Shown: positions 54,490-64,000 of the stretch, in pieces
How positions within the stretch are numbered: position 1 is the stretch's first letter
How the letters are laid out: every line of letters starts with the position of its first letter
Source: Burkholderia sp. BCC0322
GTDB lineage: Bacteria > Pseudomonadota > Gammaproteobacteria > Burkholderiales > Burkholderiaceae
Length of the DNA stretch: 64,000 nt
Assembly (NCBI RefSeq): GCF_902833045.1
Contig: NZ_CADFDU010000004.1
Span: 124,001-188,000, forward strand
Reading direction: 5' to 3'
Made by a program: the position numbers and the translations under genes
The notes under the pieces: generated by a model
The model's database searches: none
Seen by the model: the letters and a program-made list of their open reading frames with translations, nothing else
What the model was told of the DNA's origin: nothing

Positions 54490-55491
54490 CCGGGCCTCGG
54501 CACCACGAACGGCCCGCTGATCCAGATCCCGTACATCGTGACCGCCATCACGGTGCCGGTCGTCAACGCGCCGGCCGTGACGAGCTCGACGACGCCGCAA
54601 ACGACGCCAAGTCAGGCGCACAGCATCGCGCTGAACGACGACGACCTGTGCGGCATCTTCTCCGGCAAGCTGACGAACTGGAACCAGGTCACCAATCCGG
54701 AAGGCAGTCTCTACTCGACGAACGCTCCGATCAAGGTCGTCTACCGTTCGGACGGCATCGGTACGACCGAACTGCTGACCCGCCACCTGACTGCCGTCTG
54801 CACGACCGCCAATACGGCTTGGGGCGTCAAGTTCATCGATTCGCTGACGTTCGCGAACACGTCGGCATTCCCCGCAGGCATGCCACCCAATTTCATTGCA
54901 GCGTCGGGCGATGGTGGTATTCGCGCGTCACTTGCATCACTGTCGTCGATGGGTACGGCGGCCGTCGCCTATTTGAGCCCGGCCTATGCGAACACGTTCC
55001 TTGCTTCGCAAAGCTCGGTCGTGACGTCTTCGGCCGCGCTGCAACTCCCGATCGCCAGCTTGTACAACTCGTCGAACAAAACGTATTACGCGCCAACGTA
55101 TGCGAACGCGACGAAGGCGCTCGGCACATTCTCACCGCCGCAAGGATCCGACGAGGCGTTTCCGACGTTGTGGGCCCCTGTTTCTGGCTCCATTTACAAA
55201 GCCCTTGCCAACCCGTCTTCCGGCTATTCGATATCCGGTACGAGCCAGATCCTCCTGAGCCAGTGCTATACCAGCGCAGCGATAACGACGGCTGTTCACG
55301 ATTTCCTGAACAACCACTACACGAATGCCAGCTACGCGTCGGTCATTCATGGCAACGGCTTCGACACCGTACCATCAACCTTCCGGAGTGCCATCGTTGC
55401 AAGCATCCTGAGCAACGCTACCGGTAACGCCGTGGATATTGGGAACTCAGAGGTCTGTGGTTCGTCCGGGGACCTGTTTCCCGGCCGGTAA
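54490..55491 (+). pseudogene. 5'-truncated second copy of the PstS-like gene
   Basis: From about 54491 the DNA is nearly identical to the upstream gene starting at its codon 115 (GLGTTNG), and the product stays similar to the last residue (FPGR versus FAGR). The signal peptide and first 114 residues, including the GGGSS loop, are missing, and an in-frame TAG (54487-54489) directly precedes the homology. Similarity is very high over the first 220 bases and lower toward the 3' end. A 317-codon frame could start at ATG 54538 but would give a cytosolic fragment. Best read as a duplicated, truncated copy or silent cassette. Confidence 0.8.
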
Positions 55492-55522
55492 AGATAACCG
55501 TCTCTAACCGGACGTTGTCGGA

Positions 55523-55552
55523 TAGACCACCTCAAGCGATCAGGGTGGTCTA
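55523..55552. terminator. Hairpin between convergent genes
   Basis: Inverted repeat TAGACCACC/GGTGGTCTA (9-bp stem, 12-nt loop) between the truncated PstS-like copy and the giant exoprotein gene, which converge here. No clear T run on either side, so termination strength is uncertain. Confidence 0.55.
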
Positions 55553-55582
55553 TCTTCTGCTTGCCTTAAGTACCGCTTAGCC

Positions 55583-58500
55583 TCAGAACCGGTTCAACTT
55601 CCCTAACTCCTCCTTGCTCAGCAACGTTCGCTGCGTCGGCCCCTCTGCCCCAAAACCCAGCAACGAAACCGAATTCGACGAATCGTAGCCAACCTGCTCC
55701 GACCTGCGCCGCTTCGATCCTCCATCCGGACTGTTATCACCAAAGCCCTCGACCTGCACGCTGATCGTCCAGCGACGCGGCGCGACGCCCGATGCGTTGT
55801 TCCTCGCGATGTCCTGCGCGACCTGGCTCGCCGCCGACGCCGCCGAACTCGCTGCCGTCAGCGCACCCGTGTTCACCGCCTGCACGAGCGGAATGCCAGT
55901 CGCCTTGCCCGTCACCTGGATGTTGTCCGCGTTCACCACACGCAAAGCCGCAACGTTCAGGTTGCCCGCGCGAATGCCGGCGTCGCCCGCATCGACGGTA
56001 CCGCGCGGCGCGATCAGGTTGACCGTGCCTTTCGGCGCACCCGGTATGCTCTGCAGCGTCGCAATACCCGCACCCGTCACCTGCCCGCGCGAATCGACCG
56101 TGCAGTAATGGTTCGCATCGCAGACATACTGCGGCGCCGGCGTGTCGGCCGACGTTTTCGCGCCCTTGCCTGCGTTGATGTCCCCGTTCGAACTCCAGAT
56201 TGTCATGTCGCCGCCTTGCTCGGTGAAGATCCGGCTCTGCGCAAGCAGCACGCTTTGATCCGTAAAGATGTCGACGTTCCCCTTCTCGAGCGTCAGGATC
56301 CCCATCGTGCCGGGGCCCGCCACTACCTTCCCGGTGCTGTCGACGATCTGTGGCGGCGCCGTCGTGCTGCCCACGAGCGCCTGCCCGCCGGGACCGAGGA
56401 TCGTCACGTCGCCGCCCTGCTGCGTCTGGATCGTCGTGCTGCGAATGTCGAGATCGCCGGTGGCAACCTGCTTGTTCGAGCCATTCGAGCCACCGCCCAG
56501 ATTGTTTGCGGTATAGCCGAACGAAGCCGGGAACAGCGTGTTGATCGCCTGATAGCCTCGCGCGTACTGGCCGCTGTACGGACTCGACGGATCGTTGAAG
56601 TCCGTGCCGACTTGCGCGAGCACGCCGAACAGCACCTTCTCCGCGAAGAGTTGCTGGACATACGATGGCAGCGTCTGGAATTGCTTCCACGCTTCGTCAC
56701 CCGTCAGCCGGCCGACCGTCGCCAGCGCCGCATCCTTGTCGGCCTGCAGGCCCGTATCGACGCCAAGCCCCGCGTCGTATTGCTCCATGAATGCAATCAG
56801 TGCCGGCGTTACGCTCGGCACGCCGGCAACCGAACTGCCCGGCGCGATATAGGTCGAGACGAACGCCGGCAGATCGACGCCGGGCCCCACCCCGAACAGC
56901 ACGTTGACGTTCGCGCTCTCGTGCGGCAAGTTCGGATTGTTCGCGTTTCCAACTGCATCGATACCCGTGAAAACGTGCGCGATTCCACCCGTGTCGGCAT
57001 TCCGGTTATACAACTCGGCTTGACTCGTCAACGGGCCGACATTGCGTCCCGCCTGAACATCGAACCAGCCCGGTCCGCCGATCTCCAGCACCCGAACAGC
57101 CCCACCGCCGTTGGGAGCAATCGGTGTGTCATAGATGTCACGGCCGGCCACGATACGCGTCACATCCGAGCCACGCAGATTCTGCCCCCAGAACGCGAGA
57201 TTCACGATGTCCTGTCCGGCGTACACGAGCGCCGGTTTGTCCACCGATAGCGTCACGAGATTCCGGTAGAACCCGTCACTGCTGCTGGACGTATCGACCG
57301 TGCCGTTGACGACGCTTCCGTTCAAGCTGTAAATGCGCGCAGGTTGGAAGTCGGCACCATGAAGCGCATTCAACGCATGTGCTGCGAGCGTCGTATCCGT
57401 CAACGCCGGGATATTCGGCTTCAAGCTCGGATTCGTCGGCGAAGGCATCTGCGACGGATCCGCGTCCGACAAACCGAACGTATTCGGCAATGGTGCATCG
57501 GTTCGCGTGGCAGATACGTTGGACAGGTATACCGATTGGCCCGCGATCAAATTCAATTGACCGACCGCCGACGGATAGAGAACGCCTCCGGATTGGACGT
57601 CAATTGCACCGTCGAATGCGGTCATGTTCAGGCTCGCGGGTAACACGCCATTCGCCCCGGTCAACGCCCCCCCGAGCGCGCCGAACCGAACGTCGCCGGT
57701 CGTGGACAGCACATTGACCGCCGAAGTCGGGGAATAGACCTGATTGTCGGGATACTGGCCATAGCCGGAAAGATTGATGACACTGGTCGGCTGTCCACCG
57801 CTCTGTGAAAAGCTGCTTGAAAAAGACGGATTCAGTACTGCGCCGATCCCCACACCCTGACGTGCGGTAACATCGAATATTCCGTCCTGAGTCGCAAGCA
57901 CCGTCGATGCATCGGTCGGACTAGCTCCACTCACTTTCGGGGCGACGGAAATATCGGACCCGATACGCCCGCCAGCCGATATCGTCCCCGTTCCCTTCGC
58001 AACGAAGTAGTCACCACTCAGAATGTCTCCACCGGATCGTACCGTCAGATTTCCTCCCCCGACAGTGACAGGCTTGCCGCTTCCGTCCAGGTACCAGGTG
58101 GTCGGCAGCGACACGGCCAGGTCTGAAATATTGCCGCCGGCGCTGATCGATACATTACCGCCGACACTCATTACGCCTTGGTCGAATGCGCCGAAGTCGA
58201 TCGAGGTTCGGGTCAGCGGCGCGACAACAATTTGACCGTCGGTTGTTTTCCCCGCGGTAATCTGCATCCACTGCCACCAGTACTGGCTGATGCTGTTGCC
58301 GGCATTTCCCGTTACCGCTCCGGTCGTATCGATCACGTTCTGCATGCCGCTGATGTCGCCCTGAGCATGAATCGTGACGTCTCCCGCGGAATCGGGATTC
58401 ACCGCCGGCGTGACCAGAACGTCCTGCGTACCGCTCGCTCCCTGTGCAATCGCGGTCGCGACACCGACCGACGGCGCCCCCGCTGCCGGTGCGCCCGCCG

Positions 58501-61500
58501 TATAGATCGCGCCTGGAATGACCAAAGTGGACGAATCAGCAGTCTTCGTCGTGTCGAACAACGACACGCCGTTCCCCGCGGCGACGTCGATCGAGCCGGT
58601 GCCGGTACGAACCGTCACCGGCTCCACGAGCGTCAAACCGTTACTGTCGACGTATCCGGTATGTCCGCTCAACATCACGTTGCCCGCACCGGGCGACGTT
58701 GCGCCCGAACTCGCGAACATCGAAACGGGCTGCAACGCCAGCGGGTTCGCGCTCGACACATCGGCGCCGGACACGATCCGATACGAAGAGCTTTCACCGC
58801 CGAGCAACGTCGCAAAAGCTATCGGCAACGGGTTGTTCGCGGTCGGCACGTTTGCCGCCGTGTTGCCCGGCAGCGCCCCGATGTTCACGACCCCCGTATC
58901 TGGCACCGACGCTGGCGCATTCGGTGCATAAAACATGTTGTAAGCGCCGCGCGGCGTTCCGAGAATGCTCTTGGTACCACGCACGCGATCGGAGTATTGC
59001 GAATATCCAAGTATGTAGTTTGCGTAGTCGGCCAGATATGCCGCTTGTCCGGAAGGCGACGTGTTTGCGGCCGGCCCCGTCGGCGGAGTAGGCGCGTCAG
59101 GTGTGCCGAAGCGAATGACTGAAACAATCGTGTATCCACCGAGATACGCATCAATAGCCTTGGGACCAGTAAGGTCCGGCCCCCAGTATGCGGTCAGATA
59201 GTCGGTATATGTCGCGAATTGCGCCGGATTCGGCGCCTTCGTAACCGATGCTTTGACCGGAAGGATATGCCCGACGAAATTCCCTGCCGTCGACGATGAA
59301 ATCCACGCCTCGGTAGTCGTCTGCCACGCTCCCGCGTACGACAGATACGCGGAGTAATAACCGGCAGTCTGGGCCATCAACGGCGCGGTAAGCGCAGCAT
59401 TCGGATCAAGCGATACCAGGCCTTCAACGCTTCCATTCGTAAAAGTTACATTCACCTGCGTCGGATCGTCGATCGACACGAGCTGATCGAACTTCTGCTT
59501 CGCGTCCGTGTAGGTCCCCGTCGCCGTGACCGGCCCCGCCCCACCCAGAATCGACGCCACCTGGCTCTGATAGAACCCGTCCGAAATGCTTGCGTACGCA
59601 TCGAAATCGTTCGCCGCGCGGAACGTCAGCGTCGGCGCGATCGTCGACCGATAGCGGAAATCGGGTGTGATGCTGCCGCTGTTGTTCGGCGCGCCCGCGC
59701 CGAGGTTCCAGTTCGACAACACCGAAATGTTGCCGCCGTTGACGGCGTTGCCCGGATTGTCGAGCTCGATGCCCGGCACGACGCTGAAATTCTGCAACGA
59801 CGCACCGGCAAACTGGCCGGCGACACCATCCGGGCCATGCTGAACGAACGCCATCAACGTGCCCGGCGAAGTACCGGAACCGCCGGCGCGATACCCATAG
59901 AACGCGACATGATCGCCGTTCGCGGTCCCCGCGACGAAGTACGCACCTGTCAGGCCGGTAAAGCCGCTGCCGGAAATCCCGTTGCGCAATTGATCCTCGG
60001 TCACCGACGTCGACTCTCCGGTCGCGTTGTTGACGAGCGTTCCGCCGCCTGCGCCGCCAGGCGTATAGCTGTACGTTACCGGCGTGCTGCCCGGCACCGT
60101 GAACGTTCCCGCAAGCAGATGGCCACTGCCGTCGTACCAACCGGCCGGATCGATGAGGCCGTCGAAATGCTGCGAGCCGGTCGTCGCATCCGCTGCGCTC
60201 CATACGGCATATGCCTCGACGGTCGTCTTGCGCGAGCCGCGCACACTGCTTCCATCGAGCGCGACATTGACCGTGCCGTCGCGCAGCAACGGCGCACGGA
60301 AGTTGACCGTGCCGTCGAGCGTGCCCCCCGGCGTACCGCCGGACACGTCGATCGATGCGTTCGAGCCGAGCCGGATCAACCCGGACTGCGCGGCGGATAC
60401 ATTCTCGTAGCCGTAAGTCGCGTTATACGGATCGGCTACGGCCGGATCGAACGTCGCGCTCGTGCCGATCGCGACCTTGCCGCCGCGCTGGCTCGCATCG
60501 GTCGCTTTCGCGAGCAGCGAACCTTCGATATCGACGCCGCTCTTGCCGTACAGGTTGATCTGCCCGCCCGCCTTGCCCGACGCATCGATCGTCCCCAGCA
60601 CGTTCACGTTGCCGTTCGCCATATCCGATGCGTTGCCCGCGCCGCCATCGGCCGTCAGCGACACCGCACGCGCGGTCAGCGCATTGCCGGCCGACAGCGT
60701 CAGGTTGCCCGACCGCGTATGAATGTCGATCGACTGGTTCACGCCGCTCGAGGCGAGCGTCTTCGCGAGCGAATCGAGGTCGGCCGCGCCGCCCGTGTCG
60801 AGCGACAGCGAGCCGCCCGCGTAGCCGTTCGTCGCGCCGCCCTTGATCGTGCCGTTCAGGTTCACGACCTGCTTCGGCGCCGACAGCGTCAGGCTGCCCG
60901 CCGCGCCGCCCCCCTTCGCGCCCGAGAAATCGAGCGTCGCGCCCGGTTGCACGTCGACGGTCCCCGCATCGGCGGTCAGGATGATCGAACCGGCCGGCGC
61001 GTACTGCGTCACGTCGAAGAACTGCTTCGACACACCCGCCGAACTGACCGTCGAACCACCGCCGATCGTCAGGTTGCCGGTCGTCGCCTCGAGGCCGACA
61101 TTGCCGGCCGGTGCGGCGATCGTCGCGCCGTTGTCGGCCAGCGTGCCGCCGATGAACTTCCACGCGCCGCCTACCGGCGTGTTCGACAATGCGGTGCCCG
61201 CCGCGCCGTTCAGCGCCAATGCGCCGGTCGTCTTAACGGTCGACGCGGAACTCGTATCGGCCAGGTACACGGGCGCATTCAGCGTCACCGGCAGCGCACC
61301 GAAATCGAACGTCCCCGTGCCTTGCCCGACGATGCCGCCGGTCGCCGTCAGGTTAGCCGACGAGAATCCGCTCAGCGTCTTCGTGCCGGTGCCGAAGTCG
61401 ATCTCCTTCGCGTTGACCGTCAGCGTACCGCTGCCCGGCGTGACGGCGCCGTTCGCCGCACCCGTCTCGTTCGTGAACGCGATCTGCTGCCCGTTCAGCG

Positions 61501-64000
61501 TCACGTGGCCGCCATCGCTCGTGAACGTGCCCGCGCTCAGGTCGACGCTCTTGCCGAACGTCGCGTTCACGTCGCCGACGAAGCCCATCGCACCGTAGCT
61601 GCGCAGCGACACGAGATCGGCGTTGGCGAGTTGCGCCAGGCCCGCCTGATCAATCACGAAACCCGGCAGCGCCGCCGCGGCCGCGCCGCTTGCATTCGTC
61701 AACGTGATCGCCGAGCCATCGACGGTGATCGCTTTCGCGGACAGCACCGCGCTCGGATCGACCTTCAGGTTGCCCGACGAATCGAGCATCAACGCCTGAC
61801 CGCCCGACAGCGTCGCGCCTGCGCCGACCGTCAGCAGCCCCGTGCCGGTGCCGCCCGTGCGCGTGAGCGGCGCCATCGCGCCGTTCGACACGCGCAGCAG
61901 CGCACCGTCGCCGGCGATCGTGATCGGCTGGTCCTTCGCCGCCGGGTAGTCGCCCGCCGCCGCGATCGACGCGCCCGCGTCCACGCGCAAACCGTTCGCC
62001 GCGCTCGGATCCGTGCCGCTCGCGTCGGTTTTCGTCACGAGCAGGATCTCGGGCCCCTTCAGCGACGAGTTGCCATCGTTCGACACCACGACGCTGTTCG
62101 CGATCGGCGTGATCGTCACGCCCTTGGTCGCCGCCGCACGTGTCCCGCCGATCAGCAGGCTGCCCGCATTCAGCGAATCTAGCGCGTCGCCGCCGATCTG
62201 CAGATAGCCGGGCAACGCCGCGCTGCCGTTGCCGGTGACCTGGATGTCCTGCGACGCGATATCGACCTCCGCCGGCGCGCCGCCCGGGCCGGCCGCCGCG
62301 TTCAGCGTCGCGCCAAGCGCGAGCGCCTTCGTCGCGGCCAGCACGAGCTGGCCGCCATCCACCGGCAGCGGCGGGGTCACGTTGCCCTGCTTCGCGGCCT
62401 GCGCGGTGAAGAAGTCGTTCGCGCCCTTCAGCGTGTACTGCGAGTACTGCTGCCACGTCGCGCCCGACTGCACGTTGAAGAGCGTCGGCGTCGCGCTGCG
62501 GCCGCCCGTCACCGCATCGGCAAAATATCCGGCCGTCATGACGGTGCCGTCCGGCAGCACCTGCGACGCGCCCGGCACGACGTTGCCGGTCGCGGCCGAC
62601 ACGGTCACGCGGTACGCACCCGGCAGCGTCGCGTACTTGCCCGGCAGCAGTGTGTAGTAGCCGGGCGCGAGGCCCGGCACGCCGGAGAGGTACACGGCCT
62701 TGCCGATCCCATCGTTCGACCCGGCCTGGCCGACGCCCAGCGTCACGGTCTTGGTCGTCGGCGTGCCGTTGCTGGCGACATCCGGCTGCACGGTCTGCGC
62801 GAACAGCGGATCGTATGCGGCGACCGGCGATTGCGTGCCCGGCACGATCGCATAGACGTTCCCGCCGCCGGCATTGACCGGCACCGCCGTCGCGCCCTTG
62901 CCGCTCGCATAGCTCACGTTGTATTGCGACAGCACGTCGCGCGTGCCGCCCGTGCCCGGCACCCATTCGGCAGCCTGCAGGTCGCCGCCGCCGGACAGGT
63001 CGATCGTCGCGCCCTTGTTGAGTGCGACGCTGGTGCCGTTGACCCCGATGTACTTCGCTGGCGGCGCATTCAGGTCCGACGCCGTCGTGCCAGCGATTGG
63101 ATTGAATTGCCATTCGACGCCATCGACCGTCGTGCCGTAAGGAATGATCGAACCGCCGTTCGAAACCGACGTCACGCTGCCGTTAGCGAAGGTCACCGAA
63201 TCCGTCGCCACGAGCGGCAGGTTGCCGAACTGCTTCTGCGTCGCACTGTTCGTCGGGTCGCCGACGCCGAACACGAGCGTGCCCGACGGCGCGCGCACGG
63301 TGCCGCCCTGCACGATGTTCGTCGCGTCGACGAGCAGCGTGCCGCCGGCTGACAGCGGCGTGCCGGACAAGCCGGTCGTGCCGAACGTGACGGTGGTCGG
63401 CACGGGTTTGCCGGTGGTCGAATCGACCGGGCCGACCGCGTCGACGATGAACGTGCTACCGGTCGCCGGATACACGTCCGCTGCCTTGAACGTCACGTTG
63501 CCAGGCGTGTACAGCATGCCGGGCGCCAGCCCGACGGGGCCGCTCTGCGCCGCGCTGGTCGAACCGAGTCGGATATCGCCGCTGCTCGTGAAGTTCGCTT
63601 GGCCGAAATTGTTCAGTTGGAACTGATTGCGCAGGTCGAGGAACGATGCGCTCACGTTCAGCGTCGCATCGGAGAGCGTCGCGACTGGCGCGAACGCGGG
63701 TGTCGATGAGGTTGCCGTCGGCCCCGCCAGCGCGACATAAGGTGCGTTGATCGTCACCGTCGTGCCGAGCGGATGTGCCGGCGGCTGCGCGAGCAGGTTC
63801 ACCAGCGCCGAATTGCCGTTCGCCGGGGTAGACAGCAGCGTCGAGAGTTGGTCCGTGCCGATCGCCGCGATGCGTCCGGTGTTCAGCGTCACCGATTCGG
63901 GCAACGTGAGGTTCACGTCGCCGGCAAACACGATCGGCGGCACCGGCGCAAGAATCGGAGACGGCGTGCTGTCACCCAGCACGAGATTCGCGATTCCCGA
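55583..64000 (-). CDS. Giant filamentous haemagglutinin-like exoprotein (TpsA, DUF3739 type), 5' end missing
   Basis: The last 2805 residues of a leftward gene that is still open at the window edge. The sequence is a long run of beta-helix-like repeats rich in Gly, Ala, Ser, Thr, Asn and Val (repeated short patterns such as GGNVSISAGGNI, LTVGAGATLSGG). The C-terminal third (GSITPDFRYRSTIAPTLTFRA; GTISAGGRIGSDI; VLFGVGPGVDLPAFVSTYI) matches the filamentous haemagglutinin family DUF3739 region. The C-terminus has a Cys pair (VCDANHYC) and ends KLNRF. The secretion (TPS) domain must lie beyond 64000. The TpsB at 39631 is the probable transporter. By content it resembles PdtA of P. aeruginosa (from memory). 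The ORF start at 63982 is an internal GTG, not the real start. Confidence 0.9.
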   Translation of the reverse strand, partial: SGIANLVLGDSTPSPILAPVPPIVFAGDVNLTLPESVTLNTGRIAAIGTDQLSTLLSTPANGNSALVNLLAQPPAHPLGTTVTINAPYVALAGPTATSSTPAFAPVATLSDATLNVSASFLDLRNQFQLNNFGQANFTSSGDIRLGSTSAAQSGPVGLAPGMLYTPGNVTFKAADVYPATGSTFIVDAVGPVDSTTGKPVPTTVTFGTTGLSGTPLSAGGTLLVDATNIVQGGTVRAPSGTLVFGVGDPTNSATQKQFGNLPLVATDSVTFANGSVTSVSNGGSIIPYGTTVDGVEWQFNPIAGTTASDLNAPPAKYIGVNGTSVALNKGATIDLSGGGDLQAAEWVPGTGGTRDVLSQYNVSYASGKGATAVPVNAGGGNVYAIVPGTQSPVAAYDPLFAQTVQPDVASNGTPTTKTVTLGVGQAGSNDGIGKAVYLSGVPGLAPGYYTLLPGKYATLPGAYRVTVSAATGNVVPGASQVLPDGTVMTAGYFADAVTGGRSATPTLFNVQSGATWQQYSQYTLKGANDFFTAQAAKQGNVTPPLPVDGGQLVLAATKALALGATLNAAAGPGGAPAEVDIASQDIQVTGNGSAALPGYLQIGGDALDSLNAGSLLIGGTRAAATKGVTITPIANSVVVSNDGNSSLKGPEILLVTKTDASGTDPSAANGLRVDAGASIAAAGDYPAAKDQPITIAGDGALLRVSNGAMAPLTRTGGTGTGLLTVGAGATLSGGQALMLDSSGNLKVDPSAVLSAKAITVDGSAITLTNASGAAAAALPGFVIDQAGLAQLANADLVSLRSYGAMGFVGDVNATFGKSVDLSAGTFTSDGGHVTLNGQQIAFTNETGAANGAVTPGSGTLTVNAKEIDFGTGTKTLSGFSSANLTATGGIVGQGTGTFDFGALPVTLNAPVYLADTSSASTVKTTGALALNGAAGTALSNTPVGGAWKFIGGTLADNGATIAAPAGNVGLEATTGNLTIGGGSTVSSAGVSKQFFDVTQYAPAGSIILTADAGTVDVQPGATLDFSGAKGGGAAGSLTLSAPKQVVNLNGTIKGGATNGYAGGSLSLDTGGAADLDSLAKTLASSGVNQSIDIHTRSGNLTLSAGNALTARAVSLTADGGAGNASDMANGNVNVLGTIDASGKAGGQINLYGKSGVDIEGSLLAKATDASQRGGKVAIGTSATFDPAVADPYNATYGYENVSAAQSGLIRLGSNASIDVSGGTPGGTLDGTVNFRAPLLRDGTVNVALDGSSVRGSRKTTVEAYAVWSAADATTGSQHFDGLIDPAGWYDGSGHLLAGTFTVPGSTPVTYSYTPGGAGGGTLVNNATGESTSVTEDQLRNGISGSGFTGLTGAYFVAGTANGDHVAFYGYRAGGSGTSPGTLMAFVQHGPDGVAGQFAGASLQNFSVVPGIELDNPGNAVNGGNISVLSNWNLGAGAPNNSGSITPDFRYRSTIAPTLTFRAANDFDAYASISDGFYQSQVASILGGAGPVTATGTYTDAKQKFDQLVSIDDPTQVNVTFTNGSVEGLVSLDPNAALTAPLMAQTAGYYSAYLSYAGAWQTTTEAWISSSTAGNFVGHILPVKASVTKAPNPAQFATYTDYLTAYWGPDLTGPKAIDAYLGGYTIVSVIRFGTPDAPTPPTGPAANTSPSGQAAYLADYANYILGYSQYSDRVRGTKSILGTPRGAYNMFYAPNAPASVPDTGVVNIGALPGNTAANVPTANNPLPIAFATLLGGESSSYRIVSGADVSSANPLALQPVSMFASSGATSPGAGNVMLSGHTGYVDSNGLTLVEPVTVRTGTGSIDVAAGNGVSLFDTTKTADSSTLVIPGAIYTAGAPAAGAPSVGVATAIAQGASGTQDVLVTPAVNPDSAGDVTIHAQGDISGMQNVIDTTGAVTGNAGNSISQYWWQWMQITAGKTTDGQIVVAPLTRTSIDFGAFDQGVMSVGGNVSISAGGNISDLAVSLPTTWYLDGSGKPVTVGGGNLTVRSGGDILSGDYFVAKGTGTISAGGRIGSDISVAPKVSGASPTDASTVLATQDGIFDVTARQGVGIGAVLNPSFSSSFSQSGGQPTSVINLSGYGQYPDNQVYSPTSAVNVLSTTGDVRFGALGGALTGANGVLPASLNMTAFDGAIDVQSGGVLYPSAVGQLNLIAGQSVYLSNVSATRTDAPLPNTFGLSDADPSQMPSPTNPSLKPNIPALTDTTLAAHALNALHGADFQPARIYSLNGSVVNGTVDTSSSSDGFYRNLVTLSVDKPALVYAGQDIVNLAFWGQNLRGSDVTRIVAGRDIYDTPIAPNGGGAVRVLEIGGPGWFDVQAGRNVGPLTSQAELYNRNADTGGIAHVFTGIDAVGNANNPNLPHESANVNVLFGVGPGVDLPAFVSTYIAPGSSVAGVPSVTPALIAFMEQYDAGLGVDTGLQADKDAALATVGRLTGDEAWKQFQTLPSYVQQLFAEKVLFGVLAQVGTDFNDPSSPYSGQYARGYQAINTLFPASFGYTANNLGGGSNGSNKQVATGDLDIRSTTIQTQQGGDVTILGPGGQALVGSTTAPPQIVDSTGKVVAGPGTMGILTLEKGNVDIFTDQSVLLAQSRIFTEQGGDMTIWSSNGDINAGKGAKTSADTPAPQYVCDANHYCTVDSRGQVTGAGIATLQSIPGAPKGTVNLIAPRGTVDAGDAGIRAGNLNVAALRVVNADNIQVTGKATGIPLVQAVNTGALTAASSAASAASQVAQDIARNNASGVAPRRWTISVQVEGFGDNSPDGGSKRRRSEQVGYDSSNSVSLLGFGAEGPTQRTLLSKEELGKLNRF

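Noticed and set aside
59837-62182. 781-codon plus-strand frame opposite the giant exoprotein
   Set aside because: Arg-rich shadow translation with no recognisable domain; the minus strand encodes continuous beta-helix repeats.
63980-63982. GTG at 63980-63982 as the start of the giant exoprotein
   Set aside because: The frame stays open to the window edge, there is no signal peptide, and the TPS secretion domain is missing, so the real start is outside.

Overview
The window is a contiguous piece of a high-GC betaproteobacterial chromosome. Codon bias, the OpcP-type porin, the AcnB type and the style of the catabolic operon point to Burkholderia, most likely the B. cepacia complex. Placement on the second chromosome is possible but cannot be shown from this sequence. 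No rRNA, tRNA, CRISPR array or intact insertion sequence was seen.

Region 1 (1-11.8 kb) is mixed housekeeping and accessory DNA: an amidase followed by an unusual 7-bp/6-bp tandem repeat array, a universal stress protein, a 36-residue single-membrane-span protein, two small decayed genes, an NTF2-like protein, aconitase B with a good sigma-70 promoter and a bidirectional terminator, a PPC-domain protein, a membrane protein, an ADP-ribosylglycohydrolase and a GNAT acetyltransferase.

Region 2 (11.9-27.8 kb) is an aromatic catabolic locus. Fourteen genes on the minus strand, many with 4-8 bp overlaps, run from a Rieske ferredoxin through a Rieske oxygenase alpha subunit, SDRs, cupin, alpha/beta hydrolase, IclR regulator, TPP enzyme, aspartate-dehydrogenase-like enzyme, aldehyde dehydrogenase, extradiol dioxygenase and ferredoxin reductase to an MFS transporter. 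A porin is divergently transcribed and followed by a second, very similar IclR regulator. The two divergent promoters carry matching GTTCC-N6-GGAAC operators just downstream of their -10 boxes, so porin and pathway are probably co-regulated by an IclR protein.

Region 3 (28.1-64 kb) looks like one large cell-surface secretion and signalling island. It holds a two-partner secretion pair (TpsB at 39.6 kb and a giant DUF3739-type exoprotein running off the right edge), a DUF2341-LamG-ExbB fusion with ExbD and TonB, periplasmic helpers (HtrA protease, parvulin, YbjN-like, coiled-coil and TonB_C-like proteins, a Porin_5-type channel), type II secretion parts (GspC, F, G, H, K), a soluble STN/TonB_C protein with ECF sigma factor and FecR-type regulator, a protein joining an IS4-like transposase core to a Phd/YefM antitoxin domain, and two PstS-like secreted proteins (one 5'-truncated). 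From memory this gene set matches the P. aeruginosa PUMA3 (vreAIR) - hxc - lap - pdt locus, but with a different gene order and without an ATPase or secretin in view. It is the most interesting part of the window.
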